From the NCBI GenBank assembly GCA_027475525.1, contig JAMWFC010000049.1, positions 4,324,947 to 4,388,946 of the forward strand: DNA of 64,000 nucleotides. Reading direction: 5' to 3'. The stretch is from Macrolepiota albuminosa. Lineage: Eukaryota > Basidiomycota > Agaricomycetes > Agaricales > Agaricaceae. Position 1 is the stretch's first letter; every line of letters starts with the position of its first letter. The notes under the pieces were generated by a model. That model worked only from the letters and a program-made list of their open reading frames with translations, was not told where the DNA came from and searched no databases. The position numbers and the translations under genes are program-made. Of this stretch, positions 10,577 to 23,500 are shown piece after piece.

Positions 10577-11399
10577 GTTCAACCAATAACCCAACAGGAG
10601 TGATCATTCTTTCTATGATAAACGCCTGGCAGGTTAGTGTTCCGCTCGATGAAGTGCATCCAAGGACGATCAATGTTAATACTTGAATGTTGTGGATCTC
10701 GCATCTGTTGGGATCGGCGTGCATCATGCCGGGTTAACCCTCGATGACCGTAAGGCAACAGAGACTCTTTATTTGAATGGAACTCTGCGTGTTATCGTCG
10801 CAACATCGGTGTGTCTCATAGTCTTCGTTTGTACATTTGTACGGATTTAATTTGGTTTATTCAAGACCTTGGCTGTCGGCGTCAACCTGCGTAAGTAGCA
10901 GCGTCCTGCTTGTCGTCCTCGTCATGACGGGAATGGGTCCAGCTGCACACATGGTTGTCATCAAGGGAGTGCAGACCTTCAACAAGGCTACTCCAGTCGA
11001 GTATTCAGATCTTGATGTTATGCAAATGATGGGTCGCGCTGTGAGTTCAAATGATACAGATTTTGGATCTCTCATCAGTGCTTGTGACAGGGTCGGCCCC
11101 AGTTTGGTATGTAATCTCTGACACAATTGTTTGCCTCCTCACTCTTCCATAGACAAAGACGGAATTGCGCTCATCATTTGCGAGACAGAGCTTGAGCAGA
11201 AATATAGAGCTCTTGTTCAGGGAAAGACAATACTTTAAAATACCAATCTCGCGGAGCACTTGAATTCAGAAATCGGTCTGGGTACCATCACAAGTATACC
11301 CACAGCTAAGGAATGGTTACGCGGCTCGTTCTTGTTCCAGAGACTTCAGAACAATCCGAACCACTACTCCGTGGGAAAGAACGATAGTTTGGGAAGAAC
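10577..11399 (+). pseudogene. MER3: MER3/HFM1-like helicase, block 2
   Basis: The helicase resumes about 10690 with VDLASVGIGVHHAGLTLDDRK, then TLRVIVATS, an intron, TLAVGVNLP, an intron, and AHMVVIKGVQTFN. Motif VI is split by an intron: QMMGRA, then GRPQF, another intron, and KDGIALIICETELEQKYRA. Next come EHLNSEIGLGTITSIPTAKEWLRGSFL and FQRLQNNPNHYSVGK, the winged-helix region behind the core. A TAA at 11236-11238 interrupts the frame after QGKTIL. An extra T near 11389 breaks the expected SWEERVDELV reading. Another TAA sits upstream of VDLASVG. The block ends at the AGAAC target copy (11395-11399) of the copia element. Bases 10577-10660 do not match the helicase. Confidence 0.85.
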
Positions 11400-11622
11400 T
11401 GTTGAACGCCTATTGTGTGATGGAGTGCCCTCAGCGGCACGTGACACTAGTATTATTTTCACTCCCTGGTGTTCGTTGTCTTCCTCATTCTGAAGCACAA
11501 TGACACCAGGTATGTATTCGTTACGTTACAAATATATCCTCATTCTGAAGCACAACGACACCAGTTGTTATCTGACATACCTTGTGTCTGTCTGCAGCCG
11601 CTGCGTATAACTTGCCGCTACA
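11400..11622 (+). repeat. 5' LTR of 11-kb copia, with hairpin and LTR intron
   Basis: The LTR runs TGTTG...GCTACA, 223 bp. It holds the stretch TCCTCATTCTGAAGCACAA plus GACACCAG twice, at 11482-11509 and 11537-11564, 55 bp apart. The first copy is followed by GTATGT, and the second ends in CAG. Upstream CCTGGTGT (from about 11464) can pair with ACACCAGG across the donor. The 3' LTR lacks that upstream arm. Confidence 0.85.
11510..11564 (+). other. Candidate intron inside LTR (GTATGT...CAG, 55 bp)
   Basis: It begins GTATGT and ends ACCAG. The last 28 bases of the interval nearly repeat the 28 bases before it. Splicing would give the same junction sequence that already lies at the intron's 3' end. 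The same interval is present in the 3' LTR at 16394-16448. No RNA data were available. Confidence 0.5.
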
Positions 11623-11634
11623 GGTTATGGGCCC
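11623..11634 (+). promoter_or_regulatory. Primer-binding site, half-tRNA(iMet) type
   Basis: GGTTATGGGCCC follows the LTR with no gap. It is complementary to the anticodon arm of initiator tRNA-Met (GGGCCCAUAACC, containing CAU). This is the site type known from Drosophila copia and, in principle, from yeast Ty5, where a cleaved tRNA half primes minus-strand synthesis. Confidence 0.75.
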
Positions 11635-11788
11635 CGGCCCCACAGACTTACACTGAAAGACAAGCTTAGAATCACCTACCGCTCCGCACACAAGCGTAGT
11701 AGCGTTATCAAATTCCCCATTTCTCATTTATCGAAAAATCCATACCCAACTTCTCCTGCGCTCATCATAACTTGCCGACTCGCCTATC

Positions 11789-14700
11789 ATGGACGACCCT
11801 AACGGCATGTCACGATCACCGATGGAAAAACTCGGCATCATTAAGTACGCTGAGTGGGAAAAGGCTATGTTTGGCCGTTTAATGTCAGCAGGTGGAGCTC
11901 GAATCGTGACAAACGAACCACTCCTCGAACCAGGCAACTCTGCCTCCATCAACGCTTGGAATTCTTATCTGCTCCGCAGTGACCGCGCAGCGGGCGAAAT
12001 CTATCAATGGCTGGACGAAGGAAACAAGATCCAAGTAGATGACGTTCGCACTAAGCCGGCGCTCATGTGGGCAAGGCTCAAGGAGATACATTTGAAGTCA
12101 GCGCCCAACGCACGCTTTAACTCGTTGAGCGATCTTTTCAATATATGGTTACGTGAACATGAGACACTCACCCAGTTATGCACGCGAGTAAGAGGCACCA
12201 TGCAACGTATCCGCACCCTTCGCCCATTGCCCGTCACTAACTACGATGGAACGACAAGTCCAGGATATACTTTGGAGATGCTCGACGATGAATTGTGCAC
12301 TATGGCGATGCTCCGAGCGCTCCCACGAGAAGAATACTCGTCCTTCATCTCCTCTGTTCTTATGCTCAGCTCTCTCTCTATTGGCACTGTTGAGGAAGCG
12401 TTCAGAACTGAGGAGGTACAGCGTGCAGTCGCCACTGAAGAAACTGCTGGCGCCGCCTGCCAGATCAAGTGCTACTTATGCGACAGCGAACACAAAATCA
12501 CTGATTGCCCGGTTCTCCAATCAGCACGGACTCACGTCAAGAAGGACGATGGGAGCTCCAAATCCAAGAAAAGAGGAGGTCGCCGAGGAGCCAATGCCGC
12601 TACAAAAGCTACCGACACCCCGAAGGTGGAGCAAGGCTGTGATGGCCCTGCCATCAAAGCTGAAGCTGCAGTTTGTCGATCCTCTCTGTCAGCAGATGCG
12701 CCGTCTAACACGCTCTGGAATACAGACTCGGGCGCCACGAGTTCTATGACGCCACATCGCGAGTGGTTTCTGCCGGACTCTTTCAAATTGTGGAGAGTTC
12801 CAATACATCTTGCCAACAATGCTACCGTTTATTCCGTGGGGAAGGGTTCAGTCAGATTCAGACTGAGAGGGAAGGATCAGGATGGGAACCCACTTAACGA
12901 CGTTATATTCGCTGATGTTCTTTTTGTACCCGAATTGACAAACAACCTGTTGTCCATCACCACTCTCGCAGTACACCGTGGTTTTGAAGTGACGTTTCGC
13001 AAGCGCAAGGTTTTATTCACAATTGACGGCGAATTGATATTCACCGCCACTATTGACAAAACTCTGACATCCTATCTGGACGGAGAAACCCTCGTTTCGT
13101 CACCGACGCATGTCGCGAACGTATCATATGTCAGACCAACCTCATCTACTAAGATTGACAGGTCTTTGCTACACCGTTGAATGTGTCATCTCGGGGCTGA
13201 TCGGCTAGAACAGCTCGACTCGCCGCTACCATGTATATGCAAGCCATGCCTTCAAGGAAAGCAGCATCAAGCACCTTTTCCGCATGTTGCAGACCGGGCA
13301 CACGAAACGCTTGGAAGGATCTTTAGTGACGTGCACAGTCCAATGCAGGTTGGGGGGCACCAATCAAACCGTAGATGGTGGGTGACGTTCGTCGACGACA
13401 GTACAAGGTGGATGGAAGTCTACGACATGTATAGAAAAAGTGATGTGCTCAGCGCGTTTAAGACCTTCAAGGCCCAGGCCGAACGTCATGTGGAAAAGGC
13501 TATCAAATGCGTGCATTTTGACAAAGGAGGAGAATACACTTCGAACGACTTCCTGTCATTCTGTAGATCAGAGGGAATACACGTTGAATTCACCAACACA
13601 GCCACACCTCAGCAAAATGGAGTAGCCGAGCGTATGAATAGAACAATCGAGGAGAGCATTACGTCTATGCTCACGGAGGCCAAGTTACCGCCGAGCTTCT
13701 GGACATATGCATTAAGCGCTTACCGGCATGTCCACAACCGCTGTCCAACGTCGGCCTTACCACGCAATACCACACCTTTTGAGGCGTACAAAGGCAAAAA
13801 GCCACGTATTGGCCACCTACGTGTATTTGGTTGTGCCGCATATGTGTTGATAGTTCACGAGAAGAGGAAGGGACTCGATGGACACTCTCTGCCTGGAATA
13901 TTCGTTGGCTATCCTGACAATCATGTTGGTTGGAAGGTATATATTCTGACGACTAAGCAGGTAGTTGTATCCAGAGACATTGTATTCAACGAGTCATGCT
14001 TTCCAGGCCTTTCCTTTTCCGGTACCCCTCAGCCACCACTAGAGTCCTTCTCCCACTTCAACATCGATGACTATGACGACCACACTGAGCCCGCTGTAAG
14101 CAGACGGAATGAATCCACTGAGCCACCACTTACATCAACCTACAGAATTGATGACGGCGAGCCCTTGACTCCACTTCCTAGCGACGACGAAGAAGGCCCA
14201 GATTCAGTGGGAGGAGACCCAAGCTCGGTGGGAGATAATCCGAGTTCGGTGGGAGACCCGCCCATACCAGTGGGAGTCGAACACGGTGATTGGCCAACAC
14301 GTGCACACCGGCAGCCATGCCCATTGCCTCCACCATGAGAGCCGAGCTCACGTACGCGTATACCTATGCGTGGACCTAACGCTGATTATTACGACGCGAT
14401 CCAGCGCCAGATCGACCGTGAATCGCCACTGGTTCGAGAGCCACCGCCACCGCCGCTACCCTCGCCATACTCAGAGGAGCCACCAGATCAGCCTCTGTGG
14501 GAGGTCAATGTAGGAGACATTGATGCCCATGGAGAGCAGGAGGTAGACCTCGCTCTTAATGTTCGCTCTGACGAGGCCCTACTTCAAGCTGGTTGCGCCT
14601 ATGTTGAACACAGGGTGGATATTGGCGGCTACGGCGCGGTTCACGCTTGTCTGGCCCATGCATACAGGGTTGGCGCGCACGACTCCAATCCACGCTCATA

Positions 14701-16308
14701 CCGTGAGGCGATGGCAAGCGACAATGCCGCCGAATGGCACAAGGCGATGGTCGAGGAAATGAACGCGTTAAAGAATAACGGCACTTGGCGCACGGTATAC
14801 CTCCCTGTCGGCAGAAAGGCTATCAGGTCACGATGGGTTTTCAAGGTCAAGCATTTGCCAGACAGCGCCATCAAGCGTTTCAAGGCCCGCGTAGTCGCCC
14901 AAGGTTTCAGCCAGCGGCCTGGTGTAGATTTTGATGAGACGTTCGCTCCCATGGCACGCTGGGTGGCGGTCCGCACTGTGCTAGCACTGGCAGCGATCGA
15001 GGACATGTACCTGGAGTCTGTTGACATATCATCAGCCTTCCTTCACAGCGTGATTGACATGGAACTCTACATGAAGTTCCCAGAGGGGTTTCCTGAGGAG
15101 GTTCCTCCAGACATCCAACGCCAGCCCAGGGAAGGTGACGCTTGCACTAAGTTGGAGCGCGGCATCTATGGCCTACGTCAGGGGGCAAATCTTTGGAATA
15201 GGCGTCTTCACCAGGTCCTAGTGAAGATAGGCTTCGCCCGCATCACTTCTGACCCCTGTGTCTATGTCTACCTCAAAGGCGACATCCGCATCATTATTCC
15301 AATCCACGTGGATGACATGACTCTCGCATCCCAGTCCTGCTCCGCTATCCTCAAGGTGATCAATGACTTGCAAAAATACTTCAAACTGCGCCATCTCGGA
15401 CCAACAACAGGTCTTTTGGGCGTTGTAGTCACACGCAATTGAGCTCAGCGCAAGTTATGGACTGACCAGAAGGCGTACGCTATGGAGGTCCTCTCACGCT
15501 TTGATATGCTCGACAGCAAAGCCGTCACTACTCCTCTCGACCCCAGCGCTCGTCTGTCGAAGGCGGATTCTCCGCAAACCCCTGAGGAAGTCGAAGAGAT
15601 GTGCTCAGTCCCCTATATCCAGGCGACCGGAGCCCTTCTCTACCTCGTGATGTGCACTCGCCCGGACATTGCTTTCGCAGTCGGTGTCCTATGCAGGTTC
15701 AACGCATGCCCTGGTCCGAAGCACTGGAAAGCCGTGAAGCACTTAATGAGATACATTCGTGGTACGCTTGACTACAAAATTGAGTACTCTGGAAATGCTG
15801 TCTCCTCTTCCCTTCCTCCTTCATTGCCTATGCTGATGCCAACCATGGCGGCAACATCGACACCAGTCATTCGACCACAGGCTCCGTCCTTACCGTCGCT
15901 GGCGGCGCTGTCAGTTGGATGTCCAAACTTCAGACGATTGTGGCCCTCTCGACCACAGAGGCAGAGTTTGTCACTGCGAGTGAAACGGGCCGCAAACTCT
16001 GCTGGCTCCGTAATTTCCTCACCGATATTGGTATGCCCCAGTCGACGCCTCTTGTCCTCAACCTTGACAATCAATCGGCCATACTTGTCTCCAAGCAGCC
16101 CGAACACATGGGACGCCTCAAACACCTTGATTGTCACTGGTTTTGGCTGCGGCAGGCTGTCTATGATGGCAAAATCAGACTGGCTTACATCCCTTCCGAG
16201 GACATGGCAGCCGATCTCCTGACTAAGCCCTTGACCCGCGAGGCTGTCGACAAGCTGAGAAGAAAGATGGGTATCGTTGGGGAGTTCTCACGTTGTGATC
16301 TCCAGTGA
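11789..16308 (+). pseudogene. Copia gag-pol polyprotein, interrupted by three TGA codons and a frameshift
   Basis: One frame covers Gag with a short zinc knuckle (CYLCDSEHKITDC, about 12475), protease WNTDSGATSSM, integrase with FSDVHSP, HFDKGGEY and GVAERMNRT as the D, D and E residues, and the RT with RSRWVFKVK, ARVVAQGFSQ, DFDETFAP and HVDDMT. In-frame TGA codons at 13178, 14336 and 15440 each fall where Arg (CGA) fits. A frameshift near 15815 moves the RNase H part (STTEAEFVTA, DNQSAI, LTKPLT) into another frame, ending at 16308. The start ATG at 11789 follows the leader directly. As it stands it cannot make Pol, though Gag and protease (to 13177) remain readable. Confidence 0.9.
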
Positions 16309-16311
16309 CGC

Positions 16312-16506
16312 TGTGTGCACCCCTATTGTGTGATGGAGTGCCCTCAGCGGCACGTGACACTAGTATTATTTTCACAAAGCACAACAACACCAGGTATGTA
16401 TTCGTTACGTTACAAATATATCCTCATTCTGAAGCACAACGACACCAGTTGTTATCTGACATACCTTGTGTCTGTCTGCAGCCGCTGCGTATAACTTGCC
16501 GCTACA
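16312..16506 (+). repeat. 3' LTR of 11-kb copia (short form)
   Basis: It has 195 bp, ending CTTGCCGCTACA like the left LTR. It lacks about 28 bp present in the left copy, namely the upstream hairpin arm and part of the first exon-like repeat, so AAAGCACAACAACACCAG directly precedes GTATGT. The candidate intron is 16394-16448. Confidence 0.85.
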
Positions 16507-17121
16507 AGAACGTGTGGATGAACTAGTGTTACAGAGCGTAGAGAAACTGCGCCAAAACAACTCGTTGAAAACGGTCCTCGTGGTGATGAACTGATATCTA
16601 CCGATTTTGGTGACATTATGAGCAAGGCATGCGTTTCTCCACAATGTACATTTTTGCTACTGACATGGAATAGCTTTATATACGTCAATCGACGGTATGT
16701 CTGTTGTTTCCATCCAGTATTCAAAGTGTTATGTTTGTTTCCAGATGGGCCTGATATTAGCATTGCCTGAACGGTTATCACCAAGAGAGATTGTAAGCAT
16801 CATCTATTTATACCAGCTAATGCAAATTTTGATCTTTCTGAAGCTTGAGATGATCTCTTCTTGTGAAGAGTACGCGAATCCCGTTTTCCAAATATCCAGA
16901 TGCCAAAAAACGCATTTTCTAGGTTCTCCGACATCAAATTGAGAGTATCAGAGAAGTCGGTAAGTCTAGATAATGCCCCTGATTTCATCCTAGGATTGAT
17001 ACTCTCCGAGGCGTTGAACAAACTTCGAAAACACCCAGACATTCGCTTCAAGATAAAAAATCTTGAAAAGACGGCCAACAAAGTATTCCTTCTGATTCAA
17101 GTGAGCCAGATGTTGCATTAT
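16507..17121 (+). pseudogene. MER3: MER3/HFM1-like helicase, block 3
   Basis: It resumes ERVDELVLQSVEKLRQ straight after the copia target site. An extra A near 16553 breaks the frame, after which QLVENGPRGDELISTDFGDIM is read, part of the winged-helix/Sec63 transition. Further exons give SPREI, the stretch RLRVSEK-like around 16930, and EALNKLRKHPDIRFKIKNLE plus KTANKVFLLIQ. The last exon ends at 17100 with donor GTGAGC. The block stops at the ATTAT target copy (17117-17121) of the gypsy element, which lies inside this intron. About 65 bp of exon spacing between parts is intronic. Confidence 0.8.
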
Positions 17122-17355
17122 TGTGACGTTTGCGTGATTGACACGGTAACGCCCCATGGGATGTTTGAGAGAAGCTTAGAGTCTTCAGTAGGAACAGGTG
17201 TAAGTCCTAGTGAATTGAAGAACTGCCAACTACGATACAACTAGATCCATTATATACTGCAGTGGTCCCTGTACGTAAATGTAAAGTAGTCATCAGGTAG
17301 ACAAATTGGTCCAAAAGGAGTAACAGTGTGGTCGCATAAAGAATGCGCCGTTACA
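17122..17355 (-). repeat. 3' LTR of gypsy element
   Basis: 234 bp, TGTGACG...TTACA on the plus strand. It differs from the other LTR by one C/T at a CpG and one A/G. No intron-like duplication of the copia-LTR kind was found in it. Confidence 0.92.
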
Positions 17356-17576
17356 TGCGCCCTCCAGGTATCGAGAGAACAGCGATACCTATCTGGTGAA
17401 AAAAGACAAGTGAGGGCTCCTCTAGACTAAGGGCTTCCAATAGACATGGGATGATAGTGCCGAGTAGAGACAGTGTGAGCGATGCCGCGAACTGGGTAAT
17501 GACAGTGGGGGTTTGGGATAACGACAGGACGATCTGGAATGTGATCAGTGTAACCCTTCCTAGGGTGACGATTAGT

Positions 17577-20500
17577 TCACTCCCGCTGCGAGCTCCGGGT
17601 CCTTGTCAGGATCATACATTTCCTGGTCCTGAGGCTCTGGGGTCTTTTCTGGTCCATTACCGGTAGTCTTGGATGAATTACACTCGACTGGGGCTGATGC
17701 TTCGTGGCGGTGCGTGCGTGTGCCAGCGGCATGAGAACAGCCCGAATCTTCACCCTGAGGTACGGTTGCAGCGGGTGGTGCGGCGACTGGTGGCTGGTCG
17801 TCATGGGTGACGTAACTCTGAGGCGGCTGCCGACTCTGGAGGGAAATGGGATGCTGGTCGCCGGACATACCTGGACCTCCAACTCAGGGTCTTTTTGGGG
17901 CATGAGGGGGTGCCGACTGCCCTGCCGGCAATAATTCGGCCTGACGGGTGGACGTGCGAGCCTATTCTGACGTCGCTTTTCTTCCCCGCGCTCTCAGTTA
18001 CGCTCTGCCTGGAAGTGCAGGCGCATAAGGGTGGAGAGCACCACCTTCCAGCATTGTTCATCCACGTCGCCATTGGGCTGAATGATGCCCACATCCGAGA
18101 ACAGCTTGTAGTGAGGGTCAACAGACGAAACCATTAAGGCGGATTCGGGGATGGAGTAGAAGGGTGAGAAGTACCCCTTTCGTTCAGGATCCCATACTAC
18201 CAGCTTACAGGGGTAGGTTGGGTGGCTGTTAAAAGCGTTGGCCACGCCCCCATATCCGGAGGGGATAGAGTGTCCGTGCCAGTAGTAAGGGTCAGCTTGG
18301 CAGTGACTGTCCCATTCTCGGTATGCCTGGAACTGTTGAGGCGAGAACAGGTGGCTGGATAACGCTTCGCCTGGGTACTTGAGGCTAATCATACCATCGT
18401 CCCTTTTCAAGTCGGGAGTGCTGGGAACCGTGTAGTGGTTGGCAGGCCTCTGCTGCCTGGACGATTGATCCGGGCTGTGGCTTTCGCCCGGTGGCAGGCC
18501 GCTATCGTTTTTAGTGCATCTTCCCATGAAACGCCGATTCAATCTGTGAAGGGAGTTCTGAGGCTGCGGAGACTGAGTTACGGTTGGGGTCTGTTGAAGG
18601 GTTAGGGAATGGATGCGGAGGTGTCTTTCCTGGGATTTTATACCGCTCGATCTAGAAAATTTTTGACTTCCCAGGAAAATTTGAGGATCATGAGGCAGCG
18701 GTAGGCCCGATCCTTGGGGTAGATCTGCTGCGCAAGTTACACCCTGGGCATCCAAATAAGGTTGAAGGAGGTGGAGATCCTCGACCTGAGGTCTCAGAAG
18801 CCAGGTTTTGTCACCTGATCTCCATAATACTTCAAAAAGCGCGTCTTCCTTTGATCCAGCATGCCCTATGATTTTATCTGCTGCCCACTCGGTAGGATGC
18901 TGATCGGGTTCCACGATTTGCTCGTACAGCCTCCCTGGGAACAGTCAATCGTTATTAGGATGATGAATCCTCAGTAGTGAAGCATGGAATGCGTCATGTA
19001 TACCGCGCTGTCTCAGTGGCGAAGGCAGCTTCACCTGAAAAGTGTAGTTCCCGTAGTCACGCAGGATTGGGTAGGGGCCCATGTACTTGGGTATCAGTTT
19101 CCACGCCAGTCCCTTCGGAAAGTTAATGTTCTTGGTTGACACGTATACTAGGTCATTCTTTTCGAAAGGCACCACCCTTCGTTTTCAATTTGCTATCCTG
19201 ATCTGTTTGACGCGGGCGGCCAGAATACTGTCGTGGGCCGCCATGATTGCCGATCGGAGTTGTTGTGCGTAGACCCGGACCCCTTCATATCTGTTGGGTG
19301 ACGCCGAGGTCCAGTTCATTGTTCGGGGCATTCGACCATGATTTAAAAAGAATGGTGAGTACCCCATGCTTTCGGATCTAGCCAGGTTTATCGCAAACTC
19401 CACAGCGGGAAGTTTTAACACCCAGTCCATTTGAGTGGGACTGATCCCTTGTCGTATCATCTGCATTATGGTACGATTGGCACGCTCCATAGCCCTGTCG
19501 GTTTGTGGGTGGTACGTGCTGGATACCTTAAGTTTTATCCCAATCAGGGAATGGAGGTGAGTCCAGAATAAACTTGTGAAGTAGGAGTCCTGATCACTGA
19601 CTATTGCGTGAGGTAAACCATGACGCTTATATACTTCCGAGAAGACCAGTTCTGCGATGTGTCTGGCCATGTATGTTGTCCAGCTTGGGACCAAGTGAAT
19701 CATCCCCGTTAAATAGTTGATGATAACGGTGATGCAATCAAATGTGGCGTCACGACTTCTTGGCTTGGGTAGCGGTCCTACGAAGTCTATGCCGATTACC
19801 TCCCAGGGTTGTGTGGGTACTGGTAGAGGTTGTAGTAACCCGTATGGCTTATGGTTGGCAGGTTTCGTTCGACTGCATGTTTGGCAGGATTTGCAGTATT
19901 TGTGTACGTCTCGGTGAATTTCCTTCCACCATATGTTATCCCTAAGGTAAGCCAATGTTTTGCTGGCCCCTAGGTGAGCCAATACTGAGTGAGCCTCAGA
20001 AATTATTATTTCTCAAATACTCCTTCCTGCTACTCGGATGTTCGGGATACACAGTGTTTGAGTTCCATTCAACTTCATGTAGATGAGTCCGTCCTGGGTG
20101 GTCTCAAAGTTTTTATAGTTACGTGGTTGCTCCAATACTTTCTTGAAGACATGGTCCTCAAAGTACCTTCCACGTATACTTTCCAGGAGATTCAGTGGTT
20201 CTCTTCCTCCACTTATCATTTTGGTAAGCACCACCGGCTCTGGAGTTACTTTGCTCAAGTCTCTAGCCTGCTGTGCTAGCTGTTCATCGCGAACCTCTTC
20301 TTCAGATGCCTCTGGTGAGTGCTGCTTCTTTGCTGGTATCCGTATGAAAAGTTTTGGTTTTTCTCCAGTACCCTTGCCCTCCTTTCGTTCCTATGGGTCT
20401 CTGGGCCCTTTCAGGACAAAATTCTTGGCTACGCAGGCAGCAAATTCCCGGCTTGTCTCCGGGCACCCTTTCTCTGCTGATGCTGCCTTCTGTGAGCGGT

Positions 20501-23500
20501 TGACGTCCGATCTAGGGGACGGAGAACCCTCCCCTCCCCCTAGATCCTCGTTCTTCCCTGCCCCGATCTTCAAAGAGTTCAGGCTGGCAAACCTGCCCTC
20601 CTTTCCAACGAGTATGGGCATGGTGATGTCATGGCTGCCCAGCAGGTCATTGTTCAGGACGTCGTGGTACATGTATCCGCTTGGTGCTCTTACCGTCCCA
20701 GGTTCATCGTATGCGTAGAGCCGTGACAGTGCGTCCGACAGAATGTTTTCGACCCCCGGCACATATTCAACCTCAAAGTCAAACTTGGCTATCTTCTCCA
20801 GCCACCAAGCTTGCCGTCCAGAGAGGTTTTTCTGATTTAGCAGGTGAATCAGCCCCTTATGGTCTGTGTACCATTTAAACTTTACTCCTTGCAGAATGTC
20901 GCGGTGGCGCAGCATGGTCTCCACTCCCGCCAACATCTCGATCTCATGCACAGCCAGCCGTTTTATGTCTTCGAATGCGTGCTGATGCGTGTATTCCCAT
21001 CTGAAGGGGACCGTATCGCCGGTGAGCCCATGCAGGATTCCCATCAGGATGCGTACACAATCTATGTCGTCTGCAAGGTAACCCGCCGCACCCAGGAACC
21101 CTCGCAGTAAGTCCCTGTTTGTGGGGGTCTTCCATTTGACCAAGGCATCAACCTTGTCAGGATCCATCCGGATGCCCTCGTCATCCACGACCTGGCCGAG
21201 GACTTTCATTTCTGCACATAAGAAATGGACCTTCTTTTCACCAAGGTACAGTTTTTCACGCCTCAGGATGTCCAAGACCAGCTTAACGTGCCGTACATGA
21301 TTCTCAAGGGATTCTGAATATATTATGATATCATCGAGGTATACATCTAGGAACCGGCTGATGTACGCAGAAAAGATATGGTTCATTAAAGCCTGGTACG
21401 TGGCAGGGGCATTGCAGTCCCCCTGCTGCACAATGTTGCAAACCATGTTTCTATCCAGGGTCATGACCGCTGAGCGATCGACATGCTCTGGGATGATCCT
21501 GATTTGCTCATACACGTCTTGTCCATCCAGGATTGACCGATATTTACAACGTGCTACCCGCCAAAGTATGCCATCAATGTCAGGCAGCAGCGAAGAACAT
21601 TTAATGGCGTTAGCATTGCGTGCTCGCAAGTTGAAAACCATGCACATCCAGGGTGCTTCCCCCGGCTTTACTGGCCCTGGCTTTGGTATCAGCATCATTG
21701 GTACAGTGTTCCCAATGCTCGTAACCTTCCACCTGCCGCTGCGTATATATGCGTCCCACTTGGCGGCCCACTGTGGGCGCATTGCCTCTGGACAACGGAA
21801 CGGCCTCCACGGATACACTTTTGCAGGATCAATCAACGGAATCTCGTGATTTATCGCCTGAAGTGGTGGGAGGGGAGTTTCCGCAACAGTTTTACAAACC
21901 GGTCATGCATACGCAAGTAATTCCCGTCGTGCCTTCTCCAGGTGCTCCTCGAAGATCTGAACCGCCCGCGAGGTGAGCCGCGTGACACCCTCTCCAATCA
22001 GTGGACTGGAAATTGGGCTCCCCACCACTACGCTTGGGGAGTTCAGACCATATACCACCTTGTGTTGAAATAACCAAGGGGTTCCCAAGATCAGATTGTA
22101 TCCAGACAAGTTGATGACGTCAAAGTAATGCTGCTCGCGTATGGTTTGGTAACTAAAGTCCACCATTGCACCGTAGTTAATTCGAGATCTAGATCCCTGC
22201 ACAGCCAGTTGAACTGGGATTGGTGACTTCAACTCCCTCTTTGGGACCGACAGTTGCTGGGTCAAGGTGCTCGAGATGAAGTCCCTGAGCGATCCTGAGT
22301 CAATGAGGGCCTGGGCTGGCTGCCCATTGACCTGGACTACTACAACCAAAGGTTTGGGTACTCGTCTCGCGGCGTCGTGTACCAACGCAGAATTTCATTG
22401 TACAGCTGGGTAGGTCCCTGCCTCCACCTGTTGTCCGTTCAGTTCTAACCGGTGGATAAGACTACATCCCTTCATTGCCATTGCCGACCAACCCTCTTGT
22501 TGTGGTCGCCGCTGGCTTGGCAGTGGTGTAACCCTCGGATGTATTTGAAACCACTCAGGAGGTAAATAATGAGAGTTCTGGCCAGGTTCGTAGCACCGGC
22601 CCCTTCCCCATTGCTCAAACGCCACTAAACAATGCTTGTATATCCAGTGATTCAAGTTAAACCATGGGTTTTGTAGGTGAGCGCCACCTATTTTAACGCG
22701 ACATCCCACTAATCGATCCATGATTGAATAAGTGTCCAGGGTGTCCATTTCTCTCCTGACCAGGAAGCGTCGACCGAACCAGCCCCGATGCTCGGCATGG
22801 GTGCTGTACAGGGCCCCCGACTCAAGCACCTTCTCCGTGTTCCATGCCCAGGCATTGCACGCCAGGACAGTCTGGAACTGTGGGTTGCCCGAAAATTGGA
22901 TTCTCAATTGTTCTGCCTGTTGCTGGGCATACCAATGACTGACCGGAAAGGTGGAGCGTGTCGTGTCCTTGATCGGGAGTAACTCGTCCCTGTCATGGAC
23001 ATTGTCCATCACTACCAACTTGTCATCGGACACGGTGTATACCAGGAACCTGAGCCTTTTTTTTTGAGTCACATTGCACGGGTCTCCCAGGTACGGTTGC
23101 ATAAGTTCCAGCAAATACATTACCTGGCAAGACACTCCTTTGTCCAGCTCTCTACGCAGGCCTTTGCCAATGCGCAGGAACTCCAGGCAATCCTCTGGGT
23201 CCAAAACAGCGCCCGAGTACTCCTCAAAGCTCACGGGTCCAGCCAATTTGATGTCATGCGTCTCTGATTCCCCCTCGGTTTCAGTGTGACTGGGCATTGG
23301 TCACAGATTGGTTACATCTCCATCCTCCTCGCACCACAACATCATAGTGCCAACAGTCAGCTCTGTTGTGTCTGCCAGGTCAGCCCATTGCGGGGGTTCA
23401 CTTTCAGCCAGTTCGACCGATATGCCGTATGCGCTCAAACCGGGCGGTTTCCTGGTGGAGGACCACGCAATTTGGGCTTGGGGGCAGTTACAAGCCATGT

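Larger units (their letters stand above)
11400..16506 (+). mobile_element. Ty1/copia LTR retrotransposon (11-kb copy)
   Basis: LTRs lie at 11400-11622 and 16312-16506, flanked by the 5-bp duplication AGAAC (11395-11399 and 16507-16511). A primer-binding site follows the left LTR at once. The single-frame gag-pol order is Gag, protease, integrase, RT, RNase H, the copia order. It sits in a coding exon of the helicase gene. The two LTRs differ by an indel of about 28 bp and by scattered changes near their 5' ends, so the copy is not very recent. Confidence 0.93.

Noticed and set aside
12246..12749. A 167-codon frame overlapping copia Gag
   Set aside because: A shadow of the Gag frame, which carries the zinc knuckle and protease motif.
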